Source: Trueperaceae bacterium | GTDB taxonomy: Bacteria; Deinococcota; Deinococci; Deinococcales; Trueperaceae | Direction of reading: 5' to 3' | Assembly (NCBI GenBank): GCA_007130445.1 | Contig: SLSM01000258.1 | Location: 1-6,622 of the forward strand | Length of the DNA stretch: 6,622 nucleotides | Shown: positions 1 through 6,622 of the stretch, piece by piece | How the letters are laid out: each line of letters starts with the position of its first letter | How positions within the stretch are numbered: the stretch's first letter is position 1 | Notes under the pieces: generated by a model | Databases searched by the model: none | Seen by the model: the letters and a program-made list of their open reading frames with translations, nothing else | What the model was told of the DNA's origin: nothing | Made by a program: the position numbers and the translations under genes

Positions 1-863
1 GACCAGGCCCGCCGGGCGTCGGCCGCCGCACGGGTGCGCTCCGCCTCGCCGCGCGCATGCTCGAACGCGGCCTCCGCGTCCGCCAGGCCGCGCCTCGCGC
101 GCTCGAGCCCGTCGGCCGCGCCGCTGCCGGCCTCGGCGCGGTGCAGCAACTCGTCCGCTTCGGCCTCGAGGATCTCGAGCCGGCGCGCTTGGCGCAGGTC
201 GGCGAGCCCCACGTCGAGCGCGCGAAGGTCGCGGGTACGCTCGCGCAGTGCGTCCGCGAGGCGCTCCAGGGCGGCCGCGGCACCGCCGGCCCCCGCGCCC
301 GAGAGCAGCCGTTGGACGTCGCTCCCGAGACGATGCGGGTCGCCGCCGAGGTCACCCTGGACGAGCACCGCCGTCGCCATGGCCAGATCGCCCTCGACCA
401 GACCCACCGTCGCGCGCAGCCAGGCCTCGTAGGGGCTGACCGCCAGCCGCGCGGCGGGGTTGTGGACCGTGTCGACGAGCAGACTGTCGCCGCCCGCGTC
501 GTGCCGCCGCACGCGCACACGGTGGCTGTCGAAGGCGCGTTCGACCGTGTAGCGGATCCCGTCCGTGGCCCGGAGCGTCAGGCTGCCGCGGTGCGGGCCG
601 CCGTGCCACGAGCGGTAGCGTCCCCAGCCGGGCGCGGCGGGATCGGCGCGGTGCGGGACTCCCCACAGGGTCGCGGCGAGGCCGAGCACCGCCGTGGTCT
701 TGCCGTGCTCGTTCGGCGCCGTCCAGACCGCGAGTCCCGGCGGGAAGCGCACGTCGAGGTCGCGGTGGCGTCCGAAGCCCTGCAACCGCAGCCGCTCGTA
801 GACCACGGCAGGCGTGTCCGACAGCGGACCCTCGAGGCCGGGAGCGTCGTCGCGACGCGTCAT
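1..863 (-). CDS. Rad50/SbcC/YhaN-like AAA ATPase, N-terminal part (3' end outside window)
   Basis: This is the N-terminal 287 residues of an SMC-like ATPase that should partner the Mre11-type nuclease encoded just upstream; family members clamp DNA and gate nuclease access by ATP binding. No stop occurs in frame before the window edge, so the gene is incomplete. Seen: a beta-strand start (VYERLRLQGFGRHRDLDVRF, residues 21-40), a Walker A motif APNEHGKT (residues 49-56, bases 696-719), a Q-loop-like VLVQGD (Q169), then from about residue 195 an Ala/Glu/Arg/Leu-rich stretch typical of the long coiled coil. Walker B, signature motif and any zinc hook lie outside. The PNE-x-GK form of Walker A resembles YhaN more than SbcC. 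The ATG at 863 overlaps the upstream TGA as ATGA, which favours it. A GTG at codon 20 (806) is an alternative, since the conserved fold begins there. Family is fairly sure; YhaN versus SbcC is open. Confidence 0.85.
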   Translation of the reverse strand, partial: MTRRDDAPGLEGPLSDTPAVVYERLRLQGFGRHRDLDVRFPPGLAVWTAPNEHGKTTAVLGLAATLWGVPHRADPAAPGWGRYRSWHGGPHRGSLTLRATDGIRYTVERAFDSHRVRVRRHDAGGDSLLVDTVHNPAARLAVSPYEAWLRATVGLVEGDLAMATAVLVQGDLGGDPHRLGSDVQRLLSGAGAGGAAAALERLADALRERTRDLRALDVGLADLRQARRLEILEAEADELLHRAEAGSGAADGLERARRGLADAEAAFEHARGEAERTRAAADARRAW

Positions 864-1996
864 CGCCCACCCGCCAGGGCGTCGAGGCCGAGCCGGAGCG
901 CCCGGCCGATGCGCTCGCGCTCGGCGGGATCGTCGCTCGCGTCCAGGCGCGCGCGCAGTCGTCGCACGAAGGTGCCGCGCACCGTCGGGCTCGCGCCCCA
1001 CGCCTCGAGCAGCGCCGGCGACACGCTGCTGGTACGGTCTTCGAGCCTCAGGTAGAACGCCTCGTCGCCGCAGCGCTGCGCGAGTTCGTCGAGGTCGAGC
1101 GGCGCCGGGAGCGCCCCCCGCAACCGCACCCGCAGCAGGTCGCCCGAGTGCCGCGCGACCAGGCCGAGCAGCGCCTCGGCGACGCCGTCCTCGCCGTCGC
1201 AGGCGCTGACGTCGAGCGTGAGGTCGCGCAGCGCGGGCGCGGCGTGGGGGCGCCGCTGGACGCGGACACCGTGGGGGCCGAGTTCGACCAGCGTCCAGGC
1301 GTCCGCGCCAGGGTCGTCGAAGCCCTTGCCGCCGACGCAGCCCGGGTACACCGTGAGCGCGCCCCCGAGGCGTTGCTCGCTCGGCGCGTGCACGTGGCCG
1401 AGCGCCACGTACGCGTAGCCGGCGGCCGCGAGCGCGGCGCGCGGGAGCGGCAGGCTGCGCTCGTCGACGGTGTCGGCGACCGCGTGGACCAGCGTGCCGT
1501 GGGCGAGGAACACGTGCCGGCCGGGTGCGCTCGTGTCGGACAGATCGGCCAGGACGTTGCGGACGTCGGTGACGCCGCCGAGGTACGCGACCCCGTGCAG
1601 GTGGACGGTCACGCCGTCGAGCACCAGCTCGCCCACGTGTGCCGGCATCGGCGCGCGCACCAACAGGCCGGGCCAGCGCTCCGACTCGCGCCGATAGACG
1701 GAGCGGGCGTACGTGAGCTCGTCGTGGTTGCCGGGGACCGTGACCACGGCGATGCCTGCCGCCACCAGGCGCGCGAGCGCCGCCCTGACGTCGCGCACCG
1801 TCTCGCCGGGCGGGTCGAAGGTCTCGAACAGATCGCCCGTGATCACCACCGCGTGCACGCGTTCGCGCAGCGCGAGGTCGACGGCCTCGTGCAAGCGGGC
1901 GGCGCGCTGCGCGCGGCGGGCGTCCGCCAGGGCGACCGGGAGGTCGCGCGGCGTCCAGCCGAGATGCAAGTCTGCGAGGTGCAGCAGCCGGGGCAT
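860..1996 (-). CDS. Mre11/SbcD/YhaO-family metallophosphoesterase DNA nuclease
   Basis: This 378-residue protein is a DNA repair exo/endonuclease of the calcineurin-like phosphoesterase fold, expected to bind two metal ions (usually Mn) and work with the ATPase encoded downstream on DNA ends and hairpins. All phosphoesterase motifs are visible in order: DLH (D9, H11), GD (D55 in VITGDLFE), GNHD (N90, H91, D92), an AHG histidine (H166) and GHVH (H201, H203). Residues from about 240 to 378 form a capping/partner-binding region I cannot match in detail. Length suits SbcD or YhaO (about 380-410). The ATG at 1996 directly precedes the first strand (PRLLHLADLHLG), so the start is firm; a GGGAG lies at 2004-2000, only 3 bases away. 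It follows addA by 11 bases, and its TGA overlaps the next ATG, so coupled translation is likely. By position it corresponds to sbcD of the B. subtilis addBA-sbcDC cluster. Confidence 0.93.
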   Translation of the reverse strand: MPRLLHLADLHLGWTPRDLPVALADARRAQRAARLHEAVDLALRERVHAVVITGDLFETFDPPGETVRDVRAALARLVAAGIAVVTVPGNHDELTYARSVYRRESERWPGLLVRAPMPAHVGELVLDGVTVHLHGVAYLGGVTDVRNVLADLSDTSAPGRHVFLAHGTLVHAVADTVDERSLPLPRAALAAAGYAYVALGHVHAPSEQRLGGALTVYPGCVGGKGFDDPGADAWTLVELGPHGVRVQRRPHAAPALRDLTLDVSACDGEDGVAEALLGLVARHSGDLLRVRLRGALPAPLDLDELAQRCGDEAFYLRLEDRTSSVSPALLEAWGASPTVRGTFVRRLRARLDASDDPAERERIGRALRLGLDALAGGR

Positions 1997-1999
1997 GCG

Positions 2000-2004
2000 C
2001 TCCC
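2000..2004 (-). promoter_or_regulatory. Probable ribosome binding site of the Mre11/SbcD-type gene
   Basis: The transcript reads GGGAG, three bases ahead of the ATG at 1996 and inside the 11-base gap after the addA TAG stop. It is the clearest purine-rich Shine-Dalgarno-like site in the window; the spacing is shorter than usual, so the initiation may rely partly on ribosomes arriving from addA. Confidence 0.4.
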
Positions 2005-2007
2005 AGC

Positions 2008-5000
2008 CTACCCGTCCGTCGACCCGTCACCGCCCAACACGCGGCGGAGCGCCGCCACCACCGTCTCGGGGGCGAACGGATCGAGCGCGAGCCAGCGCCA
2101 ATCGCCCATGACGAGCGCGGCGGTCTGCGAACCGGCCGGAAGGTCTTCGGGCGCCGCCAGGGCCACGCCGGGACGCCCCGCGCTCGCCGGCCAGCGCATG
2201 ACGACGTCGACGGAGCGACCGTCCGGCCCCGGCATCGTCACCAGCAGGTCGACCGGCCTCGGCGCCGCGACGCCGGCGTCGGCCAGCACCCGTCCGGCGC
2301 GCTGCCAGGACCCGTCCTCGTCCAGCACCGCCAGGGCTGCCGCCGCCGCGCGCCAGGTCGGTACGGCGTCACCGGCTCCAGCCGCGTCGCCGGACGACGC
2401 CGCGAACAGGGGCGCGTCGGCGAAGGGATCGGCCGGAGGCAGCGGGAGGCCCACGTCGAGACCCACCGCCCGGTCGCCAGCGATGCGCGCCTCCCAGAAC
2501 CGGTCGGCGTCGTCGACGCCGGCCGGCACGCTCGGCAGCGGCGGCAATGCTGGCGCCGCCTGAGCAGCGACCGTCGACCGTTCGACGACCACGCCGGCCG
2601 ATTCCAGGCCGGGTCCCAACAGCGTGCGGAGGCCACCGCGCGGGGCGCGCGCGGAGAGGATCACCAGCTCGCGGGCGCGCGTCAGGGCAACGTAACCGAG
2701 CCGCGCGTCCTCGGCCGCCTCCCGGTCTCGCGCGCGCCGCTCCGCCAGGCGGAACAGCGCCGGCTCGGACCACGGTGCCGCGCCGCTGCGCCAGCGCAGC
2801 GTGACGCCGAGATCGGGGTCGACCATCACCTCGTCGGCCGAGGCTCGGCCGCGCCTGGCGAGGTCCACGACCACGACGACGGGCCACTCCAACCCTTTGG
2901 CGCCATGGATGCTCAGCAGCGCCACGGCGTCGTCCGAACGCAGCGGCGGGCGCGGGACCTTGACGTCGGCCGCGCGCAGCCGCCGCAAGCGCCGCTGCAG
3001 CGCGAACGCGTCCGCGGCGCCACCCTCGAGGCCGCCGACGAGTTCGAGCACCCCGCGCCAGTCGGCCAGGCGGCGCGCCGCGTTCGGCAGGTTCGCCAGT
3101 TGCGCGCTGAAGGCGGTGCGGTCGTCGGCCATGCGTAGGAGCTCGAGGGCGCTCGCACCGCGCGCATGCGACGCCCGCAGATCGGCGAGCAGCGCCGCGC
3201 CGCGCCGCAGCGTGGGGTCGGCGCTCTCGTCCAGGCGGCGCCACCACGGCGCATCGCGGCGCGAGCCCCGGACGCCCCCTCGTTCGAGACCCGCGGCCAG
3301 GACGTGGATGGCAGTGTCCGAGGCCGCGACGAAGGGTCCGCGCAGCAGCGCCAACAGCGAGGGCGTGTCGCTGGCGTCGACGACCGCGGCCAGCAGCGCG
3401 ACCGCGTCGAGGCCTTCGCGCGTGCCCAGGACGTCGCCGCCGCCGGCGTTGAGCACGGGCACGCCGACGGTCGCCGCCACCGCCTCGAGCGCCTCGAGCG
3501 AGGCGCGCGAGCGCGCCAGGACCGCGACGTCGCCAGCGCGCAGCGCTCGGCGCCCAGCGCCGTCCTCGATCGTGAGCGGCGGGTCGGCGCGCAGCAGCGC
3601 GCGGATCTCATGGGCGACGCGCTCGGCCTCGGCCAACGCGAGCGCCTCGCCCTGTGCGCCGTCCGCGTCGAGTTCGAGCAAGCGCACGTGCGGCCCAGGG
3701 AGCGCGCTCGCCGCACGGGCGGCGACGAGCGGAGCGGCATTCGCGCCGAGGACCACGTCGAAGACGCGGTTGACGGTCGCCACGAGGGCCTCGTGGCTGC
3801 GGTAGCTGGTACCGAGCTCGATGCTGCCAGCCGCCGGATCGAGCGCGAGGCGCTCGCGTTCGCCCCGGAACACCGCGACGTCCGCGCCGCGGAAGGCGTA
3901 GATCGACTGCTTCTCGTCGCCGACCATCGTGACCGGGGCGTCGCCGCGGAGCAGGTCCAGCAGGCGCGCCTGCGCCGGGCTGGTGTCCTGGTACTCGTCG
4001 ACGAGGACGGCGCGCCAGCGCCGCTGCAGGGCCGAGCGGACGCTGTCGTGCTCGAGCGCACGCACGGCGTGGACCTCGAGGTCGCCGAAGTCGACGACCT
4101 TGGCGCGACGCTTGCGCTCGGTGAGGTCGGCCCGGACGCGCGCGAACGCGGTGCGAACCGCCGCCGTGCGCTCGACCATGCGATCGTCGAGCGGCCCCCA
4201 GCGCCACGCGGCCGGGCCGCGACCGTCCTGCCACAGCTCGCGGGCGGCGTCGCGCAGCGTGCGCAGCGCCGCCTTGACGTCGGCCAGCTCGACCCCACCG
4301 GCGCCCCAGTCGGACGCGCGACCGGCGGTGGGCCGCAGGCCGGCGAGCGTCTGCCACGCCAGGGCGGCCTCGTCGTCGCCGGCCGTCCCAGCCGACAGCG
4401 TGGCCACGGCGTCGAGGGCGCTCCGGCGCGACACCTCCGCAGGATGGTCGCTCGGTCCCGAGGCGGCGCGCAGCCGCACGGCGGCGTCGGTCCAAGCCGT
4501 TCCGAGACCGCCGGCGAGCGCGCGCTCGCGCGCAGCATCGAGCTCGGCCCGTAACGCGGTGGCGTCCTTGGCCAGGGCGATCTCCGCCCGGAACGGATCG
4601 GCCAGGAGCGTGCGCAGGGCCTCGCGCAGGAGCGAGAAGGGCAGCGCCGTGATCTCGCTGGCGTGCACGGCGTCGAGCGCGGCGTCGAGCGCCTCGGCCG
4701 TCCACAACTTGCCGTCGAGGTCGTCGAGCACCGAGACGTCCGGCGGCAGCCCGGCTTCGCTCGGGAAGGCGTGACAGATGCGTTGGGCGAGGGCGTGGAT
4801 GGTGCCGATCGGGGCGGCGTCGACCTCGAAGGCAGCGTCGGGATGGACGCGGCGGTCACCCGAGGCGAGCGCGTCCTCGACCACGCCGCGGATGCGCGCG
4901 CGCAGCTCGTCGGCGGCACGGCGCGTGAACGTCACGGCGACCACCTCGAGCGGCCGCAGCCCACCCGCGCGGAGGTGGTGCAGGTAGCGCCTCGCGAGCA

Positions 5001-5088
5001 TGTGGGTCTTCCCCGTGCCGGCGCCGGCCACCACCGCGACGCTGCCGCGCGCCTCGACGGCGCTGCGCTGCGCGGGATCGAGGCTCAC
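2008..5088 (-). CDS. addA: AddA-type UvrD/Rep family ATP-dependent helicase, apparently lacking an active nuclease
   Basis: This 1026-residue superfamily 1A helicase should be the 3'-5' motor of an AddAB-like helicase-nuclease that unwinds and resects broken DNA ends for recombination. Motifs seen: Q motif (Q7), Walker A AGAGTGKT (21-28), Ia VTFTRRAADEL (52-62), GTIHALAQRIC (95-105), DFGDLE (333-338), Walker B DEYQD (364-368), III GDEKQSIYAFRGAD (390-403), IV GTSYRS (426-431), V SIHGAKGLEW (726-735) and VI VALTRARE (800-807). The C-terminal ~185 residues lack the GxxD...DYKT signature of AddA nucleases; only a VDLLV near 946-950 resembles it. The protein is also shorter than typical AddA (about 1200). 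I chose GTG at 5088 because it overlaps the addB stop as GTGA and residues from VSLDPAQ match the usual N-terminus. A GTG at 5199 would add 37 residues that merely re-read the end of addB. A GGGGTGG sits just upstream of the chosen start. Confidence 0.92.
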   Translation of the reverse strand: MSLDPAQRSAVEARGSVAVVAGAGTGKTHMLARRYLHHLRAGGLRPLEVVAVTFTRRAADELRARIRGVVEDALASGDRRVHPDAAFEVDAAPIGTIHALAQRICHAFPSEAGLPPDVSVLDDLDGKLWTAEALDAALDAVHASEITALPFSLLREALRTLLADPFRAEIALAKDATALRAELDAARERALAGGLGTAWTDAAVRLRAASGPSDHPAEVSRRSALDAVATLSAGTAGDDEAALAWQTLAGLRPTAGRASDWGAGGVELADVKAALRTLRDAARELWQDGRGPAAWRWGPLDDRMVERTAAVRTAFARVRADLTERKRRAKVVDFGDLEVHAVRALEHDSVRSALQRRWRAVLVDEYQDTSPAQARLLDLLRGDAPVTMVGDEKQSIYAFRGADVAVFRGERERLALDPAAGSIELGTSYRSHEALVATVNRVFDVVLGANAAPLVAARAASALPGPHVRLLELDADGAQGEALALAEAERVAHEIRALLRADPPLTIEDGAGRRALRAGDVAVLARSRASLEALEAVAATVGVPVLNAGGGDVLGTREGLDAVALLAAVVDASDTPSLLALLRGPFVAASDTAIHVLAAGLERGGVRGSRRDAPWWRRLDESADPTLRRGAALLADLRASHARGASALELLRMADDRTAFSAQLANLPNAARRLADWRGVLELVGGLEGGAADAFALQRRLRRLRAADVKVPRPPLRSDDAVALLSIHGAKGLEWPVVVVVDLARRGRASADEVMVDPDLGVTLRWRSGAAPWSEPALFRLAERRARDREAAEDARLGYVALTRARELVILSARAPRGGLRTLLGPGLESAGVVVERSTVAAQAAPALPPLPSVPAGVDDADRFWEARIAGDRAVGLDVGLPLPPADPFADAPLFAASSGDAAGAGDAVPTWRAAAAALAVLDEDGSWQRAGRVLADAGVAAPRPVDLLVTMPGPDGRSVDVVMRWPASAGRPGVALAAPEDLPAGSQTAALVMGDWRWLALDPFAPETVVAALRRVLGGDGSTDG

Positions 5089-6622
5089 GGTGCCACCCCG
5101 CCGGGCGCGCCCGGGGGTCGGGGCGCGCCCGGGGCTCGGCCCTTGAGGTCGAGCCGCGGGCCCTTGCGACACGCCGCCTCGAGCGAACAGTAGCGGCACG
5201 CATCGGACGGTTCGACCGGGTAGTCCCCGGCCGCCAGCGAGCGGCGTAGGCGCGCGACGAAGTCCGCCGCCTCGGCGGGATCCGGCGGCTCGCGGGGGAT
5301 CTCGCGCATCGCACCGATCGACAGGTACCGGGCGCTGGCCACGCGCTCACCGGGGGCGAGCCGCGGCGCGGCCACCTCCAGGTAGAGCGGGAGTTGGAGG
5401 TCGAGATCGAGGCGCTCGGTGTCGAAGCCGCGGGCGCCGAGCGGCCGACCGGAGCCGGTCTTGTAGTCGATCACGACGACGCCGTCCTGTGTGCGATCGA
5501 TCCGGTCGACGCGGCCGACCACCTCGAGTCCGTGCCACTCGCCAGCGAAGCCCGTCTCGAGTCGGAACACCTCGTGGTCGTCGGGGAGGAAGGCCGGCGT
5601 GTCGATCAGGACCCTGAGGTGCTCGAGGTGTTCATGCCGCAGGTGCCGCCAGTGGGGCACGGCATCGGCGTCGGTCGCGCGCTCCGCGGCCGCGAAGGCG
5701 GACTCGAGCGCGCCCTGCGCGGCGCTGCGAGCGGCCTCGCCGCTCCGGCCCACGGAGGCCTGCAGCGCGAGCGCCAACGCGTGGTGGTAGAGACTCCCGC
5801 GGAGCAGCGGACTCACCTCCACCTCCCCCTCGCGCGGCTCCCGCACGCCCCACGCCGACTCCGCCAGCCACCGGAAGCGGCACTGGCCGAGGGTGGTCAG
5901 CTGCGAGGCCGACCAGCGCCGCGACGACGCATCGAGCGGCAGCCCGACCACGCCGTCGTAGGCGTCGCGTTCGCTCGCTCGCTCGCGGGTCAGTTCGACG
6001 CGCCAGGCGTGGCGTGCGTGAGCGAGCGCTGGGTCGGCGGCCGCGTCGACGGCATCGACCCGGGCGAGGTCGCGAGCGCGCCGCTCGGCGGGCCCCGCAG
6101 GCCGAGTGAGCGCCACCGGCCCGGGGGTGGCGCCCAAGGCGGCGAAGAGCACACCGGGCAACCGAGCATCGCGGCCGATCTGCTCGGGGTAGCTGAGCCA
6201 CAGCCGTCCGGCGGCGCGCCACACCCCCCAGGCGGCCAGGCGCTCGCGCCGCGCCACGTCTGCGGGGCTCGCGACCGCGACGCCGGCCGCACGCAGCGCC
6301 TCGCGATCGAACGCGTCGAACAGCGGCGGGTCCTGGACGGGCGCGGGGAACATGCCCTCGGCGGCGCCGAGCAGGAACACACGCTCGAAACGTGCCCCCA
6401 CCAGCGCCTCGGGCGCCACCACGCGCACACCGACCGCATGCACGGTTGGCGCCTCGGCGCCGGCCATCGACGCCTCGGGCCGCAGGCCGCCTGCCACCAG
6501 CGCGTCGGGCACGCTCACGATCCGCAGCGTCTCGCGCAGGCTGCGCACGACGGCGCCGCGGGCGGGCGCGTCGCCGAGCGCGGAGGGCAGCGCGTCGTCC
6601 AGCGCGCGCCGCCAGGCCAGCA
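5085..6622 (-). CDS. addB: AddB-type subunit, C-terminal part with PD-(D/E)XK Fe-S nuclease (5' end outside window)
   Basis: This is the C-terminal 511 residues of a subunit that, with AddA, degrades and resects DNA ends; AddB family members are usually about 1100 residues, so roughly half is missing. The frame stays open to the window edge, so the GTG at 6548 is not the start. Numbering from the first full codon: residues 76-170 carry the helicase-like FERVFLLGAAEGMFP...LWLSYPEQIG segment typical of AddB. The RecB-type nuclease follows, with SASQLTTLGQC (C247), GSLYHH (H279/H280), GRVDRID (D372), VIDYKTGSG (D385, K387) and QLPLY (Q409, Y413). C475, C478 and C484 (CxxCx5C) plus C247 match the four-cysteine 4Fe-4S arrangement known from AddB. 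The tail is a Pro/Gly/Ala-rich repeat. The stop TGA at 5087-5085 overlaps the addA GTG. All nuclease residues are intact, so this subunit is probably the active nuclease. Whether chi is recognised cannot be told here. Confidence 0.92.
   Translation of the reverse strand, partial: LAWRRALDDALPSALGDAPARGAVVRSLRETLRIVSVPDALVAGGLRPEASMAGAEAPTVHAVGVRVVAPEALVGARFERVFLLGAAEGMFPAPVQDPPLFDAFDREALRAAGVAVASPADVARRERLAAWGVWRAAGRLWLSYPEQIGRDARLPGVLFAALGATPGPVALTRPAGPAERRARDLARVDAVDAAADPALAHARHAWRVELTRERASERDAYDGVVGLPLDASSRRWSASQLTTLGQCRFRWLAESAWGVREPREGEVEVSPLLRGSLYHHALALALQASVGRSGEAARSAAQGALESAFAAAERATDADAVPHWRHLRHEHLEHLRVLIDTPAFLPDDHEVFRLETGFAGEWHGLEVVGRVDRIDRTQDGVVVIDYKTGSGRPLGARGFDTERLDLDLQLPLYLEVAAPRLAPGERVASARYLSIGAMREIPREPPDPAEAADFVARLRRSLAAGDYPVEPSDACRYCSLEAACRKGPRLDLKGRAPGAPRPPGAPGGVAP
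5101..5132 (-). promoter_or_regulatory. 12-bp all-GC hairpin at the end of addB, ahead of the addA start
   Basis: Bases 5101-5112 and 5121-5132 are perfect reverse complements, giving a 12-bp G/C-only stem with an 8-base loop (5113-5120). Each arm holds the palindrome GGGCGCGCCC. On the transcript the stem ends 12 bases before the addA GTG, in a spacer holding GGGGTGG and the addB stop. There is no T run, so it is not a standard intrinsic terminator. It lies inside addB codons for a PGAP repeat tail. I infer it could limit independent initiation at addA until ribosomes finishing addB melt it; GC-rich repeat coding could also produce it by chance. Confidence 0.45.
5103..5134. repeat. Short tandem-like direct repeat, 14 bases twice at 18-base spacing
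   Basis: GGGCGCGCCCGGGG occurs at 5103-5116 and again at 5121-5134. The 18-base period equals six codons and encodes the imperfect repeat APGAPR-PPGAPG in the C-terminal tail of AddB, beyond the Fe-S cysteines. It probably arose by local duplication and the tail is likely a flexible linker. The same copies form the arms of the hairpin described separately. Confidence 0.6.

Noticed and set aside
57..1055. 332-codon plus-strand open frame opposite the ATPase start
   Set aside because: It is antisense to the Walker A region and the gene junction, with no known domain and a shadow-like composition.
1148..2563. 471-codon plus-strand open frame opposite the nuclease gene and the end of addA
   Set aside because: It lies antisense to genes with clear motifs, has an Arg/Ala/Val-rich composition without recognisable domains, and spans a gene junction. 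It is a by-product of GC-rich codon use.
3481..3500. Repeated CGCCTCGAG units
   Set aside because: Two copies only, in frame in addA and encoding LEALEA; fits ordinary helix coding in GC-rich DNA.
3166..4554. 462-codon plus-strand open frame inside addA
   Set aside because: It is antisense to conserved helicase motifs II, III and IV and has no recognisable domain; a third-position GC shadow.
2913..4919. 668-codon minus-strand open frame in another register of addA
   Set aside because: Its product is Arg/Ser/Pro/Thr-rich low-complexity sequence, while the addA register carries all SF1 helicase motifs.
5101..5132. Hairpin as a rho-independent terminator
   Set aside because: No T tract follows it on the transcribed strand, and the operon continues directly into addA.
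5089..5199. Upstream GTG at 5199 as an earlier addA start
   Set aside because: The extra 37 residues would overlap the codons for the AddB Fe-S cysteines and read as Pro/Arg/Gly-rich sequence; the GTG at 5088 fits the coupled overlap and the family N-terminus.

Overview
The window is a very GC-rich piece of bacterial chromosome carrying one tight minus-strand operon for DNA end processing and double-strand-break repair. Almost every base is coding. In transcription order (high to low coordinates) it holds: the C-terminal part of an AddB-type subunit with a PD-(D/E)XK nuclease and Fe-S cysteines (cut by the right window edge); an AddA-type UvrD-family helicase; an Mre11/SbcD/YhaO-type metallophosphoesterase nuclease; and the N-terminal part of a Rad50/SbcC/YhaN-type ATPase (cut by the left edge). 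This matches the addB-addA-sbcD-sbcC order known from Bacillus subtilis, but the ATPase Walker A looks more like YhaN than SbcC.

The genes are packed as a translationally coupled unit. addB and addA overlap through GTGA (GTG start at 5088, TGA stop at 5087-5085). addA and the nuclease gene are separated by 11 bases. The nuclease and ATPase genes overlap through ATGA (TGA at 862-860, ATG at 863-861). No promoter, terminator, RNA gene, mobile element or CRISPR array is visible. The longest non-coding stretch is the 11-base gap at 1997-2007.

Together the products suggest two coupled machines: an AddAB-like helicase-nuclease that unwinds and resects broken ends for RecA loading, and an Mre11-Rad50-like complex that opens hairpins or blocked ends. 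Two things merit attention. The AddA-like protein ends in a region that lacks the catalytic residues of the usual AddA C-terminal nuclease and may be a dead remnant. A perfect 12-bp all-GC hairpin lies at the end of addB, just ahead of the addA start.

The organism cannot be fixed from the sequence. The composition and gene content would suit a high-GC lineage such as Deinococcota of the Trueperaceae kind, or another high-GC phylum; this is a guess. The many long open frames in other registers are by-products of the GC-rich codons.
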